DNA from: Purshia tridentata
Taxonomy: Eukaryota; Streptophyta; Magnoliopsida; Rosales; Rosaceae
DNA: 34,751 nucleotides
Reading direction: 5' to 3'
Assembly: GCA_003254885.1 (NCBI GenBank)
Contig: QANT01006877.1
Span: 1 to 34,751, forward strand
Numbering within the stretch: the first letter of the stretch is position 1; every line of letters starts with the position of its first letter. A program made the position numbers and the translations under genes. Positions 9,079-19,131 of the stretch are shown here, piece after piece. Below the pieces are notes generated by a model, which was given only the letters and a program-made list of their open reading frames with translations, ran no database searches and had not been told where the DNA came from.

Positions 9079-9321
9079 GAGGAAATCGAAGCCTGGGATC
9101 TGTATGTGGATGGATCCTCAAATGCATTAGGCGCAGGAGCTAGCATAATCCTACCTATCCCAGATGGCCTTGAACTGGAACACACCTTGAGATTGGACTT
9201 TCCCGCCTCGAACAACATTGCAAAATACGAAGCACTAGTGAATGGCCTGCTAATCGCTGAAAAAATCAAGGTACGGATCCTCAAGGTGTATAGTGACTCC
9301 CAACTCATAGTGAACAAATAA
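9079..9321 (+). pseudogene. second, archaeal-type RNase H domain
   Basis: WDLYVDGSSNALGAGASIIL, KYEALVNGLLIAEKI and VYSDSQLIVNK form the Asp-Glu-Asp catalytic pattern (YVDGS, YEA, SDS) of an additional RNase H fold. A second RNase H between the first RNase H and integrase is a hallmark of the Tat clade. The three acidic residues are retained, but the frame stops at 9319-9321, just after QLIVNK, before the end of the domain. Confidence 0.9.
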
Positions 9322-9567
9322 ACGAGAGTATGACATGAAAGACAAAAAGATGGAAGCCTACCAAAGGTTGGTACTTGAACTTTCTTCTCGATTTTCAAAA
9401 ATAACCTTCCCCTAGGTACTGAGTGAACTCAACCAAGGGGCAGACCACTTGCCCTGTGAGGCATCGACTTCTAAGGGTCTTCGATCTATTTCGATCAAAC
9501 AAATCGATACACCAAGCATTAGAGGAGAGTCAACCACAGTGCTAATTGACTAGGTAGAGTCAAACTG

Positions 9568-10714
9568 GATGACCCCTATAATCTAGTATCTCAAGTCGGG
9601 AAAAATACCTTCAGACCCATCCGAAGCAAGAAAATTAAGAATGTGATCAGGCAAGTACACACTGATAGAGAACGTGCTATTCAGAAAGTCATTTTCTAGA
9701 CCACTACTACGCTGCCTCGACCTAACAGAAGCAGAATGGACACTATCCACCATCCAAGATGGTTCGTGTGGGAACTGCATTGGAGGTTGAAGCCTAGCCC
9801 ACAAGGCATTGACGCAAGGATATTTCTAGCCCTACATGGCTAGGGATGAAGAAAATTATGTGAGGAAATGCGACCAATGCCAACGATACGCACCCATCTG
9901 TAGACAGCTAACAGAAGAGCTTAACCCAATATGGGAACCTTGGGCATTCGCTAGGTGGAGGATGCATATAGTGGGGCCACAGCCCATTGCTCTAGGTGGC
10001 AAGAACAACATACTTCTCGCAACAGACAATTTCACAAAATGGGTCAAAGCAGAAGCATATGGAAAAATCAATGCGACCAGCGTCGTACGCTTCGTATGGA
10101 GAAATATCGTGTGCCGCTTCAGAATACCTCGAGCCATAACAACAAACAATGGCACGCCTTTCAACAATAGAAAGTTCAGAACATTCTGTAAAAAAAAAAG
10201 GATACAACTCCGTTTCTCGTCATGAAGCTATCCCCAAGCCAACTGACAGGCAGAAAAGACGAACATAATGATCTTCGACAATATAAAAAGGCGTCTTGAA
10301 GGGCCACAAGGCAAATGGCACGACGAATTTCACCACATTTTTGGGCTTCTTGAACCACCACCAAAAGACCCACCAGAGAATCACCCTTCTCTCTCACTTA
10401 CGGGATAAAAGCTGTAATCCCCCGAGAAATCGGGTTGCCCACCACAAGAACCTTTTCAGTCGAAAACGATGACCTAAACACTACACACATTTGACTCGCA
10501 TTCGATCTCGCTGAGGAGAGGAGGAGAACAACATCAATTCGGCTGGCAAACTACCATAATGTGGTAGCTCGACATTTCAACCTAAAGGTACACCATAAAA
10601 CCTTCATACTGGGCAATTGGGTCTTAAAATGAACCATGGACACAAGAACTCCAAACTAGGAAAGACTTGTCGAGACCTTGGAACAGCATTCATTTGAAAA
10701 AATATTATGTTTAA
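9568..10714 (+). pseudogene. integrase of the Tat element, catalytic residues lost
   Basis: The N-terminal region reads WMTPII..YLKSGKIPSDPSEARKL with stops, then FSRPLLRCLDLTEAEW, SCGNCIGG, LAHKALTQGYF and KCDQCQRYA of the zinc-binding region. The core frame (9836-10225) has MHIVGP where the family has DIVGP (first catalytic Asp changed to His, codon at 9965) and TTNNGTPF where it has SDNG (second Asp changed to Asn, codon at 10145). The third acidic residue appears retained (codon at 10253-10255), after a frame change near the A-run at 10190-10199 and a stop in QAN*QAE. The C-terminal part is recognisable to WNSIHLKKYYV, and pol ends at a TAA at 10712-10714. Confidence 0.9.
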
Positions 10715-10890
10715 GACCAATTTCTTGATTTTACCAGGCACACTCCTTCTTTCAGGGATGGTAAGAGGCATGGAGATTATGTTTTTTCTAGCTCGCTTCA
10801 CATTTTTGTAAAAATTAAGTCATATTTTGTTTAGTCGAAGCAATTTATTCCAGTTTGAAGTTGCTCACACCAAGTGGCATGGAAAAATAT
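10715..10890 (+). other. spacer after pol, no gene seen
   Basis: AT-rich sequence between the pol stop and the tandem array. No conserved frame is seen. Confidence 0.6.
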
Positions 10891-11079
10891 AAAGGCACGC
10901 AGCCTCAAACTTTCGCTCAAAAGCTAAGAGCTTCGAAAGTTCAACCAAAGGCACAAAGCCTTGAACTTTCAACCAAAAGCTAAGAGCTTTGAGAGTTCGA
11001 TCGAGGGCACGAAGCCTCAAACTTTCGACCAAAAGTTAGGAGCTTCGAGAGTTCGACTGAAGGCACGAAGCCTCGAAAC
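10891..11079 (+). repeat. 56-bp tandem repeat array, 3.4 copies
   Basis: Units start at 10891, 10947, 11003 and 11059 (partial), each beginning with AAAGGCAC or a variant. The period is exactly 56 bp. Within each unit, CAAACTTTCG and CGAAAGTTC-type segments are roughly complementary, so each unit can fold. Such arrays between pol and the 3' LTR are common in Tat-clade elements. Confidence 0.9.
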
Positions 11080-11640
11080 AAACCGGATCTCCCACCTCCT
11101 CATCTGACCTCTACTTCTTCGGACTTAGTTCATAATCGAGCAACGGAATTAGTGACCTTCGAAATAGAAAAGCCTGAAGAGTCCATGGAAATGGGAATAG
11201 AAATCCCAGGCGCGGCAGCCGAACTCCTTTTTGTGTCAGCACACAGCTTAAGATTGCGCCCCTTGCCTATGATCACCCTTGAAAAAGCCAACCACAGTAG
11301 AAAGAGTGCCACAGAACCAACATAACAAACAATATGAAGATGGAGACCAGGTATTTATACCCTGAAAAACATTATCCTTCCAAGTATTTTTGAATTTCGA
11401 ATTTCAAGATGAACTAACATTCAAAATTCAAAACACAAAGTTCGAATAAACATAAGGATTCAAAAGTTCAACCAGGATAAGATAGTTTTTAAACATAAAT
11501 AGAAAGATAATGCTTAAATCTAAAATAAAAGTAAATACTAAAATTTCCAAATAAATCCTAAGAGAAAACACATAGTTTAATACAAATCCAGAATGGTTAT
11601 AGCATTTCAAAATACACAAAAACTCCTCGTAAATAAACCA
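11080..11640. other. Tat element 3' region, no gene seen
   Basis: AT-rich sequence between the 56-bp array and the end of the antisense ORF. Only short incidental frames are present. Confidence 0.6.
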
Positions 11641-11762
11641 TCATGTGACTGGAACGCTCCAAACCCTCGCGATCAACCCCGAACTAGAAGAAGAGTTCAA
11701 GGCATCGACATTCGAAGCAGTAGAAATGATCTTCTGATCATGATCGGAAGGCTTATCTTCGT

Positions 11763-12474
11763 TAGAGGAAGGACACGAAGGCGGAGCACGATCGCCAGCT
11801 TTCATGCCCAGAAGATATTCATAGGGCTCTGAAATCTTCTGAAAAGCGTCTACCACTTCGGAGCTCACGTAAAACTGACCATCTTCAGGTTCAGCTCTTT
11901 AGAGGAAGGACACGAAGCAGGAGCATGATCGCCAGCTTTCATGCCCAGAAGATATTCATAGGGCTCTGAAATCTTCTAAAAAGCGTCTACCACTTCGGAG
12001 CTCACTTAAAACTGACCATCTTCAGGTTCAGCTCTTTAGAGGAAGGACACGAAGCAGGAGCACGATCGCCAGCTTTCATGCCCAGAAGATATTCATAGGG
12101 CTCCGAAATCTTCTAAAAAGCGTCTACCACTTCGGAGCTCACGTAAAACTGACCATCTTCAGGTTCAGCTCTTTAAACCCACCCAAGCCTGAAAAACTGA
12201 GCTCGATCAATGCTAATCAGAGCCTGGCAATAGTCGGCCTCAGCCTGAGGCTCAACCATCTCCACCTCGAGCAAGCTTTCATGCCCAGAAGATATTCATA
12301 GGGCTCCGAAATCTTCTAAAAAGTGTCTACCACTTCGGAGCTCACGTAAAACTGACCATCTTCAGGTTCAGCTCTTTGAACCCACCCAAGCCTGAAAAAC
12401 TGAGCTCGATCAATGCTAATCAGAGCCTGGCAATAGTCGACCTCAGCCTGAGGCTCAACCATCTCCACCTCGAG
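11763..12474. repeat. nested tandem repeats of 137 bp and 203 bp
   Basis: A 137-bp unit begins at 11763, 11900 and 12037 (marker TAGAGGAAGGACACGAAG). From 12071 a longer 203-bp unit appears twice (12071-12273 and 12274-12474), sharing the TTTCATGCCCAGAAGATATT core. Two rounds of expansion of different length are implied. The copies differ by only a few bases. They lie over the antisense ORF and shift its frame at each copy. Confidence 0.9.
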
Positions 12475-12718
12475 CTCTTTTTCCAATTGACCAATGCGCG
12501 CCCTTGAACTCTCCTACTCCTTCTGAGCCCCCTCGAAATATTGAACATGAAGGTAACCGTCTTCTTCAACTCGGAATTACTTAGTATTGGCCTTTGCGAG
12601 CTCCTTCTTGATTTGAGAGAGCAAGCCCATCTCAGAGATTTTCTTCGCAGCAGCTTCACTCTTCTCTTTTTTAGACAACACTTCATGCCTCATTGCAAGC
12701 AAATGGCTGGTTAGGCTC

Positions 12719-12820
12719 ACGTTCAGCATATTAGTATGAAAACAGAGAACAATAGGGTTAAAACACCATCACGTTCAGCATATTAGTCTGAAAAAAGAGA
12801 ACAACAGGGCTAAAACACCA
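12719..12820. repeat. 51-bp tandem duplication
   Basis: Copies at 12719-12769 and 12770-12820 both begin CACGTTCAGCATATTAGT. They lie at the junction between the N-terminal and coiled-coil-like parts of the antisense ORF. Confidence 0.85.
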
Positions 12821-14111
12821 AAACATAAAGAACGAACTGAACTCCAAAATTATACGAACATACCATATAGCTGGCCACATGCGAAGCAGAAATAAGGGCC
12901 CCATCAGTCATTTGGGCAATCTCCACAGCATGTCTATGGAGCACACAACCCCTCATAATTTCTATTGAAACGCCCTAGTCGTGAATGGTAGTATCGCTCA
13001 GCAGAACATGAGAACCGTCAGGCTTCTTCCACTCTAGGACAAATTTTGGTATCGATGAGTCGAAGGGAACTTTGAAGCTGGAAGCAACAATGGGAGATTG
13101 GATTGGCAGAGGCATCACTCTACTGTCTCCACTCGAAAATTCCACCCTTACGTTCCGATCTAGCGATCGAGGTTCCCTAACCTCTTCAACAACTGGCGGC
13201 AGCCCAGTCAGACTTCAAAGCATTCTGCTTCGAAGAGGCCTTTCCTTCAACCTTCTTCCTCTTTCTCTCGAGGATGGGATTAGACACAAGATTCAACCAG
13301 TCACCATCACTAGCTGACTCTTCCAAACACTATGCGAAGTGGGTATGTCGTGAAATAGCTTTTAAGCGTTGGGTTTAAGGGTGAAATAAAAGGTACAAGA
13401 ACTGTCTAATTCGTTGACCTTACTCCATTTATAACAAAAAAAAGAAATCTACGAATCCTAGTGCAGCACCCACTGAAAGCCCAAACCCCAGAAGAGCGGA
13501 AATAAGCTGGAAGCAACTGGGGTTCATTTGGAAAGGATGAACACCTATTCGATTAAACACAAAATGGAAAAGGGGATGAAGAGGGAATCTAATATACTGA
13601 AGAGAATCAGTAGAAATGATTAAAGCACCCTCAAGTATACTCTCCCCAGTGACCACGTTTCCCACATTGGGAAGAGGTTCTACCTTAACGTCAAGAGGAA
13701 GATCATTCTCCCTAACTATAGCATTAATTTGGTCAATCTAAGGCTCCCAAAAGAAAACAGGTTTTGTAAGCTTTTCCATCACAGAAATATTCAAAAAGTG
13801 AATGAAACAAAAAATTACTCGACGGTCGACAACAAAGGGTTGGAGTCGAAAGAGAAAAGCTCACCTCAAGGATAATGGGGGTGGAGGTTCAAAAAAACTA
13901 AAATCACAGGTAAAAGCGACATAGAGGAGCAAGAGAAAGAATAGAGGAAGAAAAAGAAGAGGCTTCTGATCGTGACAGTTCAAATCGAAATGAAAATTGA
14001 TTTAAACATGTCAGAAAGTTCAAAATGATGCGCCTTGAAAGTCTGAGAGGCGCCATAATGAAAAACCGTCGTTTCCCTCCTCTTACCAACCCAAACGAAA
14101 CACGTGGCAAT

Positions 14112-14128
14112 GAGAGGAGGAAATGGGG
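14112..14128 (+). other. polypurine tract
   Basis: GAGAGGAGGAAATGGGG, all purine but one T, lies three bases upstream of the 3' LTR. It is the expected plus-strand primer site for reverse transcription. Confidence 0.8.
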
Positions 14129-14131
14129 CAT

Positions 14132-14670
14132 TGTGGGATCCAAAATTAAATCAAGCTTGAACCCAACACTTAAAGCTCATTGGACTGAAAGTACGACAAG
14201 TAATACAAGGGCTAATTACCTGTGGAAGATAAATGGGATATTAGCAAAAAAACCTATAATAATGACACCCCACAAAAGACACGTTGAGTACATGAGAAAA
14301 CTAACGTGGATAACCCACGTTAGCCAATAAACCCCCGATTACCCCTTAGAAATCCGCATGACTAGCATGAAGTGGACTAAATTTCAGGATTGATAGAACT
14401 TGGAGCCCAAGATTCAAGAACTCCATAAAACCCAGAGAATAAACCATCAAAAGGTACGTAATCAGACTAATTTTTACTAGCAAACACATTAAACTCATGC
14501 TAACTTAGGCATCGAAGTATTGTTGCAGGTAAACCACCCTCCCAGTTCAGCTCCAGTGATCATCAATAGGCATTGGGCTCATAGTCAAATCAAACGTCAC
14601 AATTCAGGTTAAGTTGATTGAATTATTGTTTATTGATAAATTACATTAAGTAAGATTTTCAGCATCAACA
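14132..14670 (+). repeat. 3' LTR of the Tat element
   Basis: 539 bp from TGTGGGATCC to CATCAACA, with canonical TG and CA ends. It is collinear with the 5' LTR apart from the single copy of the 181-bp block. Substitutions are frequent, many of them CG versus TG or CA, in keeping with decay of methylated cytosines. Confidence 0.95.
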
Positions 14671-14675
14671 TACCC
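14671..14675. repeat. 5-bp target site duplication of the Tat element, right (TACCC)
   Basis: Exact match to 2801-2805, directly after the CA end of the 3' LTR. Confidence 0.9.
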
Positions 14676-15015
14676 GAAAAGATTGCTCATCAATAATGAT
14701 GTATTTAATAAGCATTTCTTCATGTCTTTGTTGGTTGAAGAACCAACAAACCAAAGGAGCACCCATTGTCTCATTTGTCAATAAAGGTTGAGAAGGATCT
14801 CCCTTTTCATAAAAAGGGCTAAGCTTGCATCTATCTTGGTGACTTTTCAACCTAGTAGTCCCATTCTTCCTAGAGTCAGCAGGCACCTACTTCATGCAAT
14901 AGTTGCAACCCCTATGGTATGCTCTACCCCCTTATCATCTATTTTTTTTAAATAAAAAATTTTCTTCCAATGTAACCATACCATAGAACCATCTTTTTTC
15001 TGCTTAGGGTGAAGG
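14676..15015 (-). pseudogene. hAT-type transposase, N-terminal BED zinc finger fragment
   Basis: Minus-strand translation gives a BED-finger layout: SMVWLHWKK (the aromatic VWxHF-like start), then CNYC, then SRKNGTTRLKSHQDRCK with the H-x3-C pair, followed by a linker and EEMLIKYIIIDEQSF at the Tat insertion point. CxxC plus HxxxC is the zinc-binding set of BED fingers. A stop (TAG) interrupts shortly after CNYCMK and the frame shifts upstream of the CxxC, so it is a pseudogene. The last residues before the Tat element and the first at 2800 on the far side are adjacent in intact family members, and the frame is kept when one TACCC copy is discounted. Confidence 0.8.
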
Positions 15016-15535
15016 TTGTGTTTGTGTTTAGGATTGTGGTAAGGACCCACTAAGGCACCTAGTGTATTTGATTAGCTAGAAAATTCATCCTATCCAAAAA
15101 CAGAGAACAACCACACAATCACACAAATGCAACTTCCAAATCATACAAGCATACATAATACATAGAACACATTACAATATTACATTATGCAAGTATTTGA
15201 ATTTCAGCAAGCATATTAGCATACATTTTTGGAAATTACCATCCTAAATCCTAATTACCATACAAGCATTGCATACATGATACATCTATTACCAAATCAC
15301 AGATTCAAAATGAACAGCTAAATAGCCTAACAAATTACCATCTTAATTCCTAAGCTCCTAACTATTAAAAAATTAAATGTGAGAATACCCTAAACTTGCC
15401 CCCTCTGGACAACAAGCAAGCAGCAGAGGCCTAATTTAAACCCTGATCCAAGACTTTGAAACACACAAAAGGCATAAATTCACTTAATTATAAACACAAT
15501 TAAAACTCTAATAAAAAACATAAGTAAACCCCCAA
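15016..15535. other. AT-rich stretch, no gene seen
   Basis: Probable leader or intron of the hAT transposase unit. No conserved frame. Confidence 0.5.
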
Positions 15536-15880
15536 TGTGAAACCCCAATCAGCTTAATTAAATCCCTAATTCAAACCCTAATTTGAAACACCAAAACCCT
15601 TAAATCCCTAATTTGAAACTCTAATCAGTAATTACAAACCTCCAAGTACTGTAATCAAAAACCTAATCATAACCCCTAAAAAAACCCTAATTCGAAACCC
15701 CTAAAAAAAACCCTAAATCAAAATCCTAATTTGAAATCCTCGAAACCCTTAAATCCTAATTTCAAACTCTAATTAGTAATTACAAACCTCCAATTACAGT
15801 AATTAAATCCCTAATCAGAACCCCTAAAAAAAATCCAAAAAAAAAACCCAGTGAAAACCTAATGAAAACCCTAATCACAA
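15536..15880. repeat. degenerate CCCTAA-rich block with a 148-bp duplication
   Basis: Many AACCCTAA, CCCTAAAT and CCTAATTTGAAA motifs look like decayed telomere-type repeats. They also fall into a longer duplication offset by 148 bp (TAATCAGTAATTACAAACC near 15622 and the variant near 15770). No long perfect telomeric run is present, so this is probably local expansion of an ACCCTAA-like seed and not a chromosome end. Confidence 0.7.
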
Positions 15881-16490
15881 TCCTAATTACCTGCAAGTTG
15901 CAACGGAGGTGGACTGGTAGTCAGTTGGACACTGCTTGACTGGTGAAGATCGTGAAGTGATGAGTGGTGAGTTGGTGACTGCTAAGGGTTTATGGTTTTG
16001 ACAGAAAGAGACAACGAGTGAGGGAGATGGAGAGATGGAGAGAGCGAGACAAAGAGATGGAGATGGAGAGGTGATTTAGGGTGGAGTTCGTGGTGGACTG
16101 GTGGTGGAGATGATGGTGAAAACTAGAAGAGGTGGTGGTTCGTGGTTGGAATCGAATCTTAGAGAGGGAGAAAGAGAGATTGGATTGGGGGAAATGAATT
16201 AGGGATCGCAAAATGAAAAGGGAAATGCTGAGTTTTTCTCATCAAAAGGCCTAGATCACGCTAAATATATAAAAAATAATAATTAAAACATTTTAATATA
16301 ATATGCGGTACGATACAGTAATACCAACGGTATACTATGTTCATACATGTTTCAATGTTGTTTATACGTGATATGGTAGGGTATTTGTGCCGATACTGTA
16401 CTTGGCCATTTTTGTACCGTACCGATTTGTAATTTTCGATACAATGATAGGTAATTTTCGATAATGCGGTTAAAAACCAACCATTACTCT
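15881..16490. other. GA-rich leader and possible end of the older hAT element
   Basis: A GGAGATGGAGAG-type purine-rich stretch (about 16000-16190; pyrimidine-rich on the minus strand) is followed by GCGGTACGATAC, TTGTACCGTACCGA and two AATTTTCGATA motifs (16300-16470). CGGTACCG-like subterminal motifs are typical of plant hAT ends. This could be the 5' terminal region of the element that encoded the transposase at 14676-15015. No terminal inverted repeat or target duplication could be matched, so it is only a candidate. Confidence 0.35.
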
Positions 16491-18670
16491 TGAAACGTGT
16501 CTTTTAAAACTTTTTTGTCATAGTCCCTTAAGGTTTCTTTAAAGGGAATAGAGTTTCTTTTGTCATTTGTTTAAGTAACTTGTACTTTTAGTAGCTTGGA
16601 GTTAAGCACTAGTGTTTCATACAAGGGTTTTGGGGATTATCAAGTTGGATTTAATTATTTGGGATTAATTCCTTGGAGTTGAATTTTCCTTAATTTTTCT
16701 AGAAAACAAAGTGTTTTTTTAAAGCTATACAAAAATAGTACTCACTAGTGCAAGTTCGTAGGATTTTTCATGGAAATATTTGGAGTCCCAAGCTATTTTT
16801 GGTGAATTCCTAAAGTTGAAAAATAAGAAAATAAATTGGAGTGTTGAATGAGCTGACACAATGCGACATGCGCACTGTGGTTTGTCGAGAGGAGCTGGCA
16901 AGGAATTAGCAACGAAACAACCTCTCACTGGGCTCAGAAGGACCTGCCATACTCAACCAAATCCCACATTTTAATCTCTACCATTGCACTTCATTTAAAT
17001 GAATCAATCTGAACCGTTGATTTGGATTGAAGGAATCAGTCAACCTAGTTGGGTCTTTCACATGCGTGTCTTCAATCAAACCCGGATCTATTTTGTGAGT
17101 ATAATCGGATTTTCCAACCGGGTTGCATGACCCAACTCGTCATTTCTTGTGTGTTTTTGCACTTTTGTGCATCCGATCGCACATTAAAAAGTTTATCACT
17201 TCTTCTAACCCTTTTCTGCCTATATATAGAGACTCTTGTACCTTATTTTCATTTGCACCACCAAGTAAAGTTTGAGTTACTCACTCCTTAGTTCTTTGGG
17301 AGTCTCTCAAATAGAAACATACCAACAAGGGAATAAAATTCCCATAGTCTAAAAGTTTTTCTTTTAGAGAGCAAGCCCTTAGAGAAGGAGTCCAAAGGTC
17401 TTAGCTAAGAAGATCTACAACCGGATAAGTGTTGTTTAGCCTTCCTTTTTATTTAGGCTTTTAATTTTAGGATTTGCATGCCTAGTTAATTAAGTAGGAT
17501 TTATTTGTTAATTAAGCATGCTTAGTATTTCTTTTGGAGATCTAATTGCTTAATTTGAGGTAATTAGCATGCTATGTTTAGAAAGTTTCTATTGTAGATA
17601 TTAATTGGATTAATCTAGAAAACTGCTCTAAGTGAGAACAAATAGTCAATTGGTTTGCTTTTAAGATAAAAGTTGAAATTTGAAAACCCTTAATGTACTT
17701 TAAAGGTGTAGAGTTTCGGTCCACTTAGGGCTAGTGTCAAGAGACGTGTGACTAAGGGAAAGGTCATACTGTTTTCCTTTGTTTTGTCATTCCCTAACTT
17801 AGAATTTGTTTTCTCATGTTGGAATACGTATCCTAGATTCTCCAGTTACCCCATTACCTAGCTATTAAGAGATCAAGGTTGCCGAACTCGTGAGTTGCAA
17901 AGATTAGGACTGGACGCACATGTGGAAGGCTGTAGAAGAGAATACTTAAAGAGCATTGGGTTCCACATAGGTCAGCACTGGATTCCACATAGGGGGATTT
18001 ATCATAAATTCCTAACTATGGACTCTTATGTGTGTGTTGAATTTTAAATTGTTATAACATGCTATCGATATGTTTATTATTATGGGTTTGAGAGTAATGG
18101 TTACATAACTTGTTACCTTGGGTTTGAGTTTCTAAAACTTCTAGAAGATTGTTATTATAGACAGCCTAGCCAAGGTCTTACATTATTACTTATGCTTGGT
18201 CTAGTTGATGTCTAAGTGGATAACTGTTGGTGTTAGACGGTACAGATATTCAATTGTGAGTTCCTATCTCTATGGGCTTTGGCACTCTCGCTACATTGCT
18301 ATATGTTTTGTTTACAGCTAAGTGTAGTCGTACCAAATGTGAATCGACCATCAAGTAAAGTGTTTATTTTATGAGTTTTTATGCACGTTTCCCATACACT
18401 GCTACAGCTGAGCTGTTAAATGGATTTATATAAATACTTTTAGTTATTTGGAAAACGATCTTTCACGGACAAAGGTTTTCAAAGGGTTTTCACACTAGCT
18501 AGGGTCTCATGAGGGAAGCTATGATTGTATGTGATGCTTACCCTTAGATTTCTTTGTCCTATTGCATATTTCTTGCTTATGCAAGTTTGCCTCCTGGCGA
18601 GGACCTTGATTAAGGGGTGTAAAACTTTGGAATTTCTTGTCTGGCGTCTCAAGGTCTCAGTCTCCATGTT
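16491..18670. other. long stretch without a supported gene
   Basis: No conserved protein in any frame. A TATA-like box (17222-17229), a leader-like region (17270-17450) and a following AT-rich stretch recall the inside of an LTR or a non-coding transcript. No direct repeat of it occurs in the window and no PBS is seen, so it stays unassigned. Confidence 0.4.
17222..17229 (+). promoter_or_regulatory. TATA-like box, plus strand
   Basis: TATATATA in the context CCTATATATAGAGACTC, with a plausible start region about 30 bp downstream. There is no downstream coding sequence, so only promoter-like appearance can be claimed. Confidence 0.3.
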
Positions 18671-18855
18671 TTTTTTGTTGCAATTGGTTATTCTTCTTGT
18701 TAGCTGTTATGTTGTTCCATTCAGGTTAATTTCCAGACAATTTACTTTTTAAATACATTATTGCAGATTTGCTTATTTTGTAAACTTATTTAGAATACTT
18801 TCCATGGTGTTTTGACTAAACTATTCCACCCTAGTGGGTGGGTTAATTTAATATA
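18671..18855. repeat. 185-bp direct repeat, copy 1
   Basis: Runs from the T-rich start before GTTGCAATTGGTTATTC to GTTAATTTAATATA. It matches 18947-19131 with only a few substitutions. The 91 bp between the copies is unrelated. Confidence 0.9.
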
Positions 18856-18946
18856 GGGTTGATTTCAAATAAATCAATCAAAAATTTCACAATCACATTT
18901 TAATCAATGCAATTTTTTATAATTTTATTTTAGTCACTATTGACCA

Positions 18947-19131
18947 TTTTTTGTTGCAATTGGTTATTCTTCTTGTTGGCTGTTATGTTGTTCCATTCAG
19001 GATAATTTCCAGACAATTTACTTTTTAAATACATTATTGTAGATTTGCTTATTTTGTAAACTTATATAGAATACTTTCCATGGTGTTTTGACTAAACTAT
19101 TCCACCTTAGTGGGTGGGTTAATTTAATATA
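18947..19131. repeat. 185-bp direct repeat, copy 2
   Basis: Second copy in the same orientation, including the CCATGGTGTTTTGACTAAAC and AGTGGGTGGGTTAATT segments. Direct orientation with a short spacer could be a segmental duplication or two terminal repeats of a tiny element, but no TG/CA ends or PBS are seen. Confidence 0.9.

Larger units (their letters stand above)
11641..13779 (-). pseudogene. antisense ORF of the Tat element, gypsy-type putative transposase family
   Basis: On the minus strand a degenerate frame begins at the ATG at 13777-13779 (MEKLTKPVFFWEP). A conserved-looking block at about 13590-13432 contains IRFPLHPLFHFVFNRIGVHP, FQMNPSCFQLISALLGFGLS and FVDFFF. This resembles the FPLHPF...LxPNSWRxLxGF...LF block of the Pfam family I know as putative gypsy-type transposase (PF04195), found in plant Tat elements in antisense orientation. 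Downstream come a Lys/Glu/Ala-rich coiled-coil-like part (12700-12420) and a short tail ending SGLIARVWSVPVT at 11641. Several stops, frameshifts and tandem duplications of 137 and 203 bp, neither a multiple of three, break it. Its role in the element's life cycle is unknown. Confidence 0.7.
2806..14670 (+). mobile_element. Ty3/gypsy LTR retrotransposon, Tat-type, degenerate
   Basis: The full structure is visible: 5' LTR (2806-3526), PBS (3528-3545), gag, protease, RT, RNase H, a second RNase H, integrase, an antisense ORF, a polypurine tract (14112-14128) and 3' LTR (14132-14670). It is flanked by TACCC. The second RNase H between the first and integrase, the DGGSS protease motif, the YIDDMVVKS RT motif and the long region after pol with an antisense ORF are traits of the Tat clade. 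All ORFs carry stops and frameshifts, and the integrase has lost catalytic residues, so it cannot move by itself. The LTRs are visibly diverged (dozens of differences by eye), which points to an old insertion. It interrupts a hAT transposase gene and is itself interrupted by a foreign LTR at 4036-6022. Confidence 0.95.

Noticed and set aside
13072..13317. 81-codon plus-strand ORF in the Tat 3' region
   Set aside because: Shadow of the minus-strand antisense ORF, which has the recognisable block.
16018..16211. Ser/Leu-rich minus-strand ORF (SISISLSRSLHLSISL)
   Set aside because: Product of a GA-rich microsatellite-like stretch with no domain.
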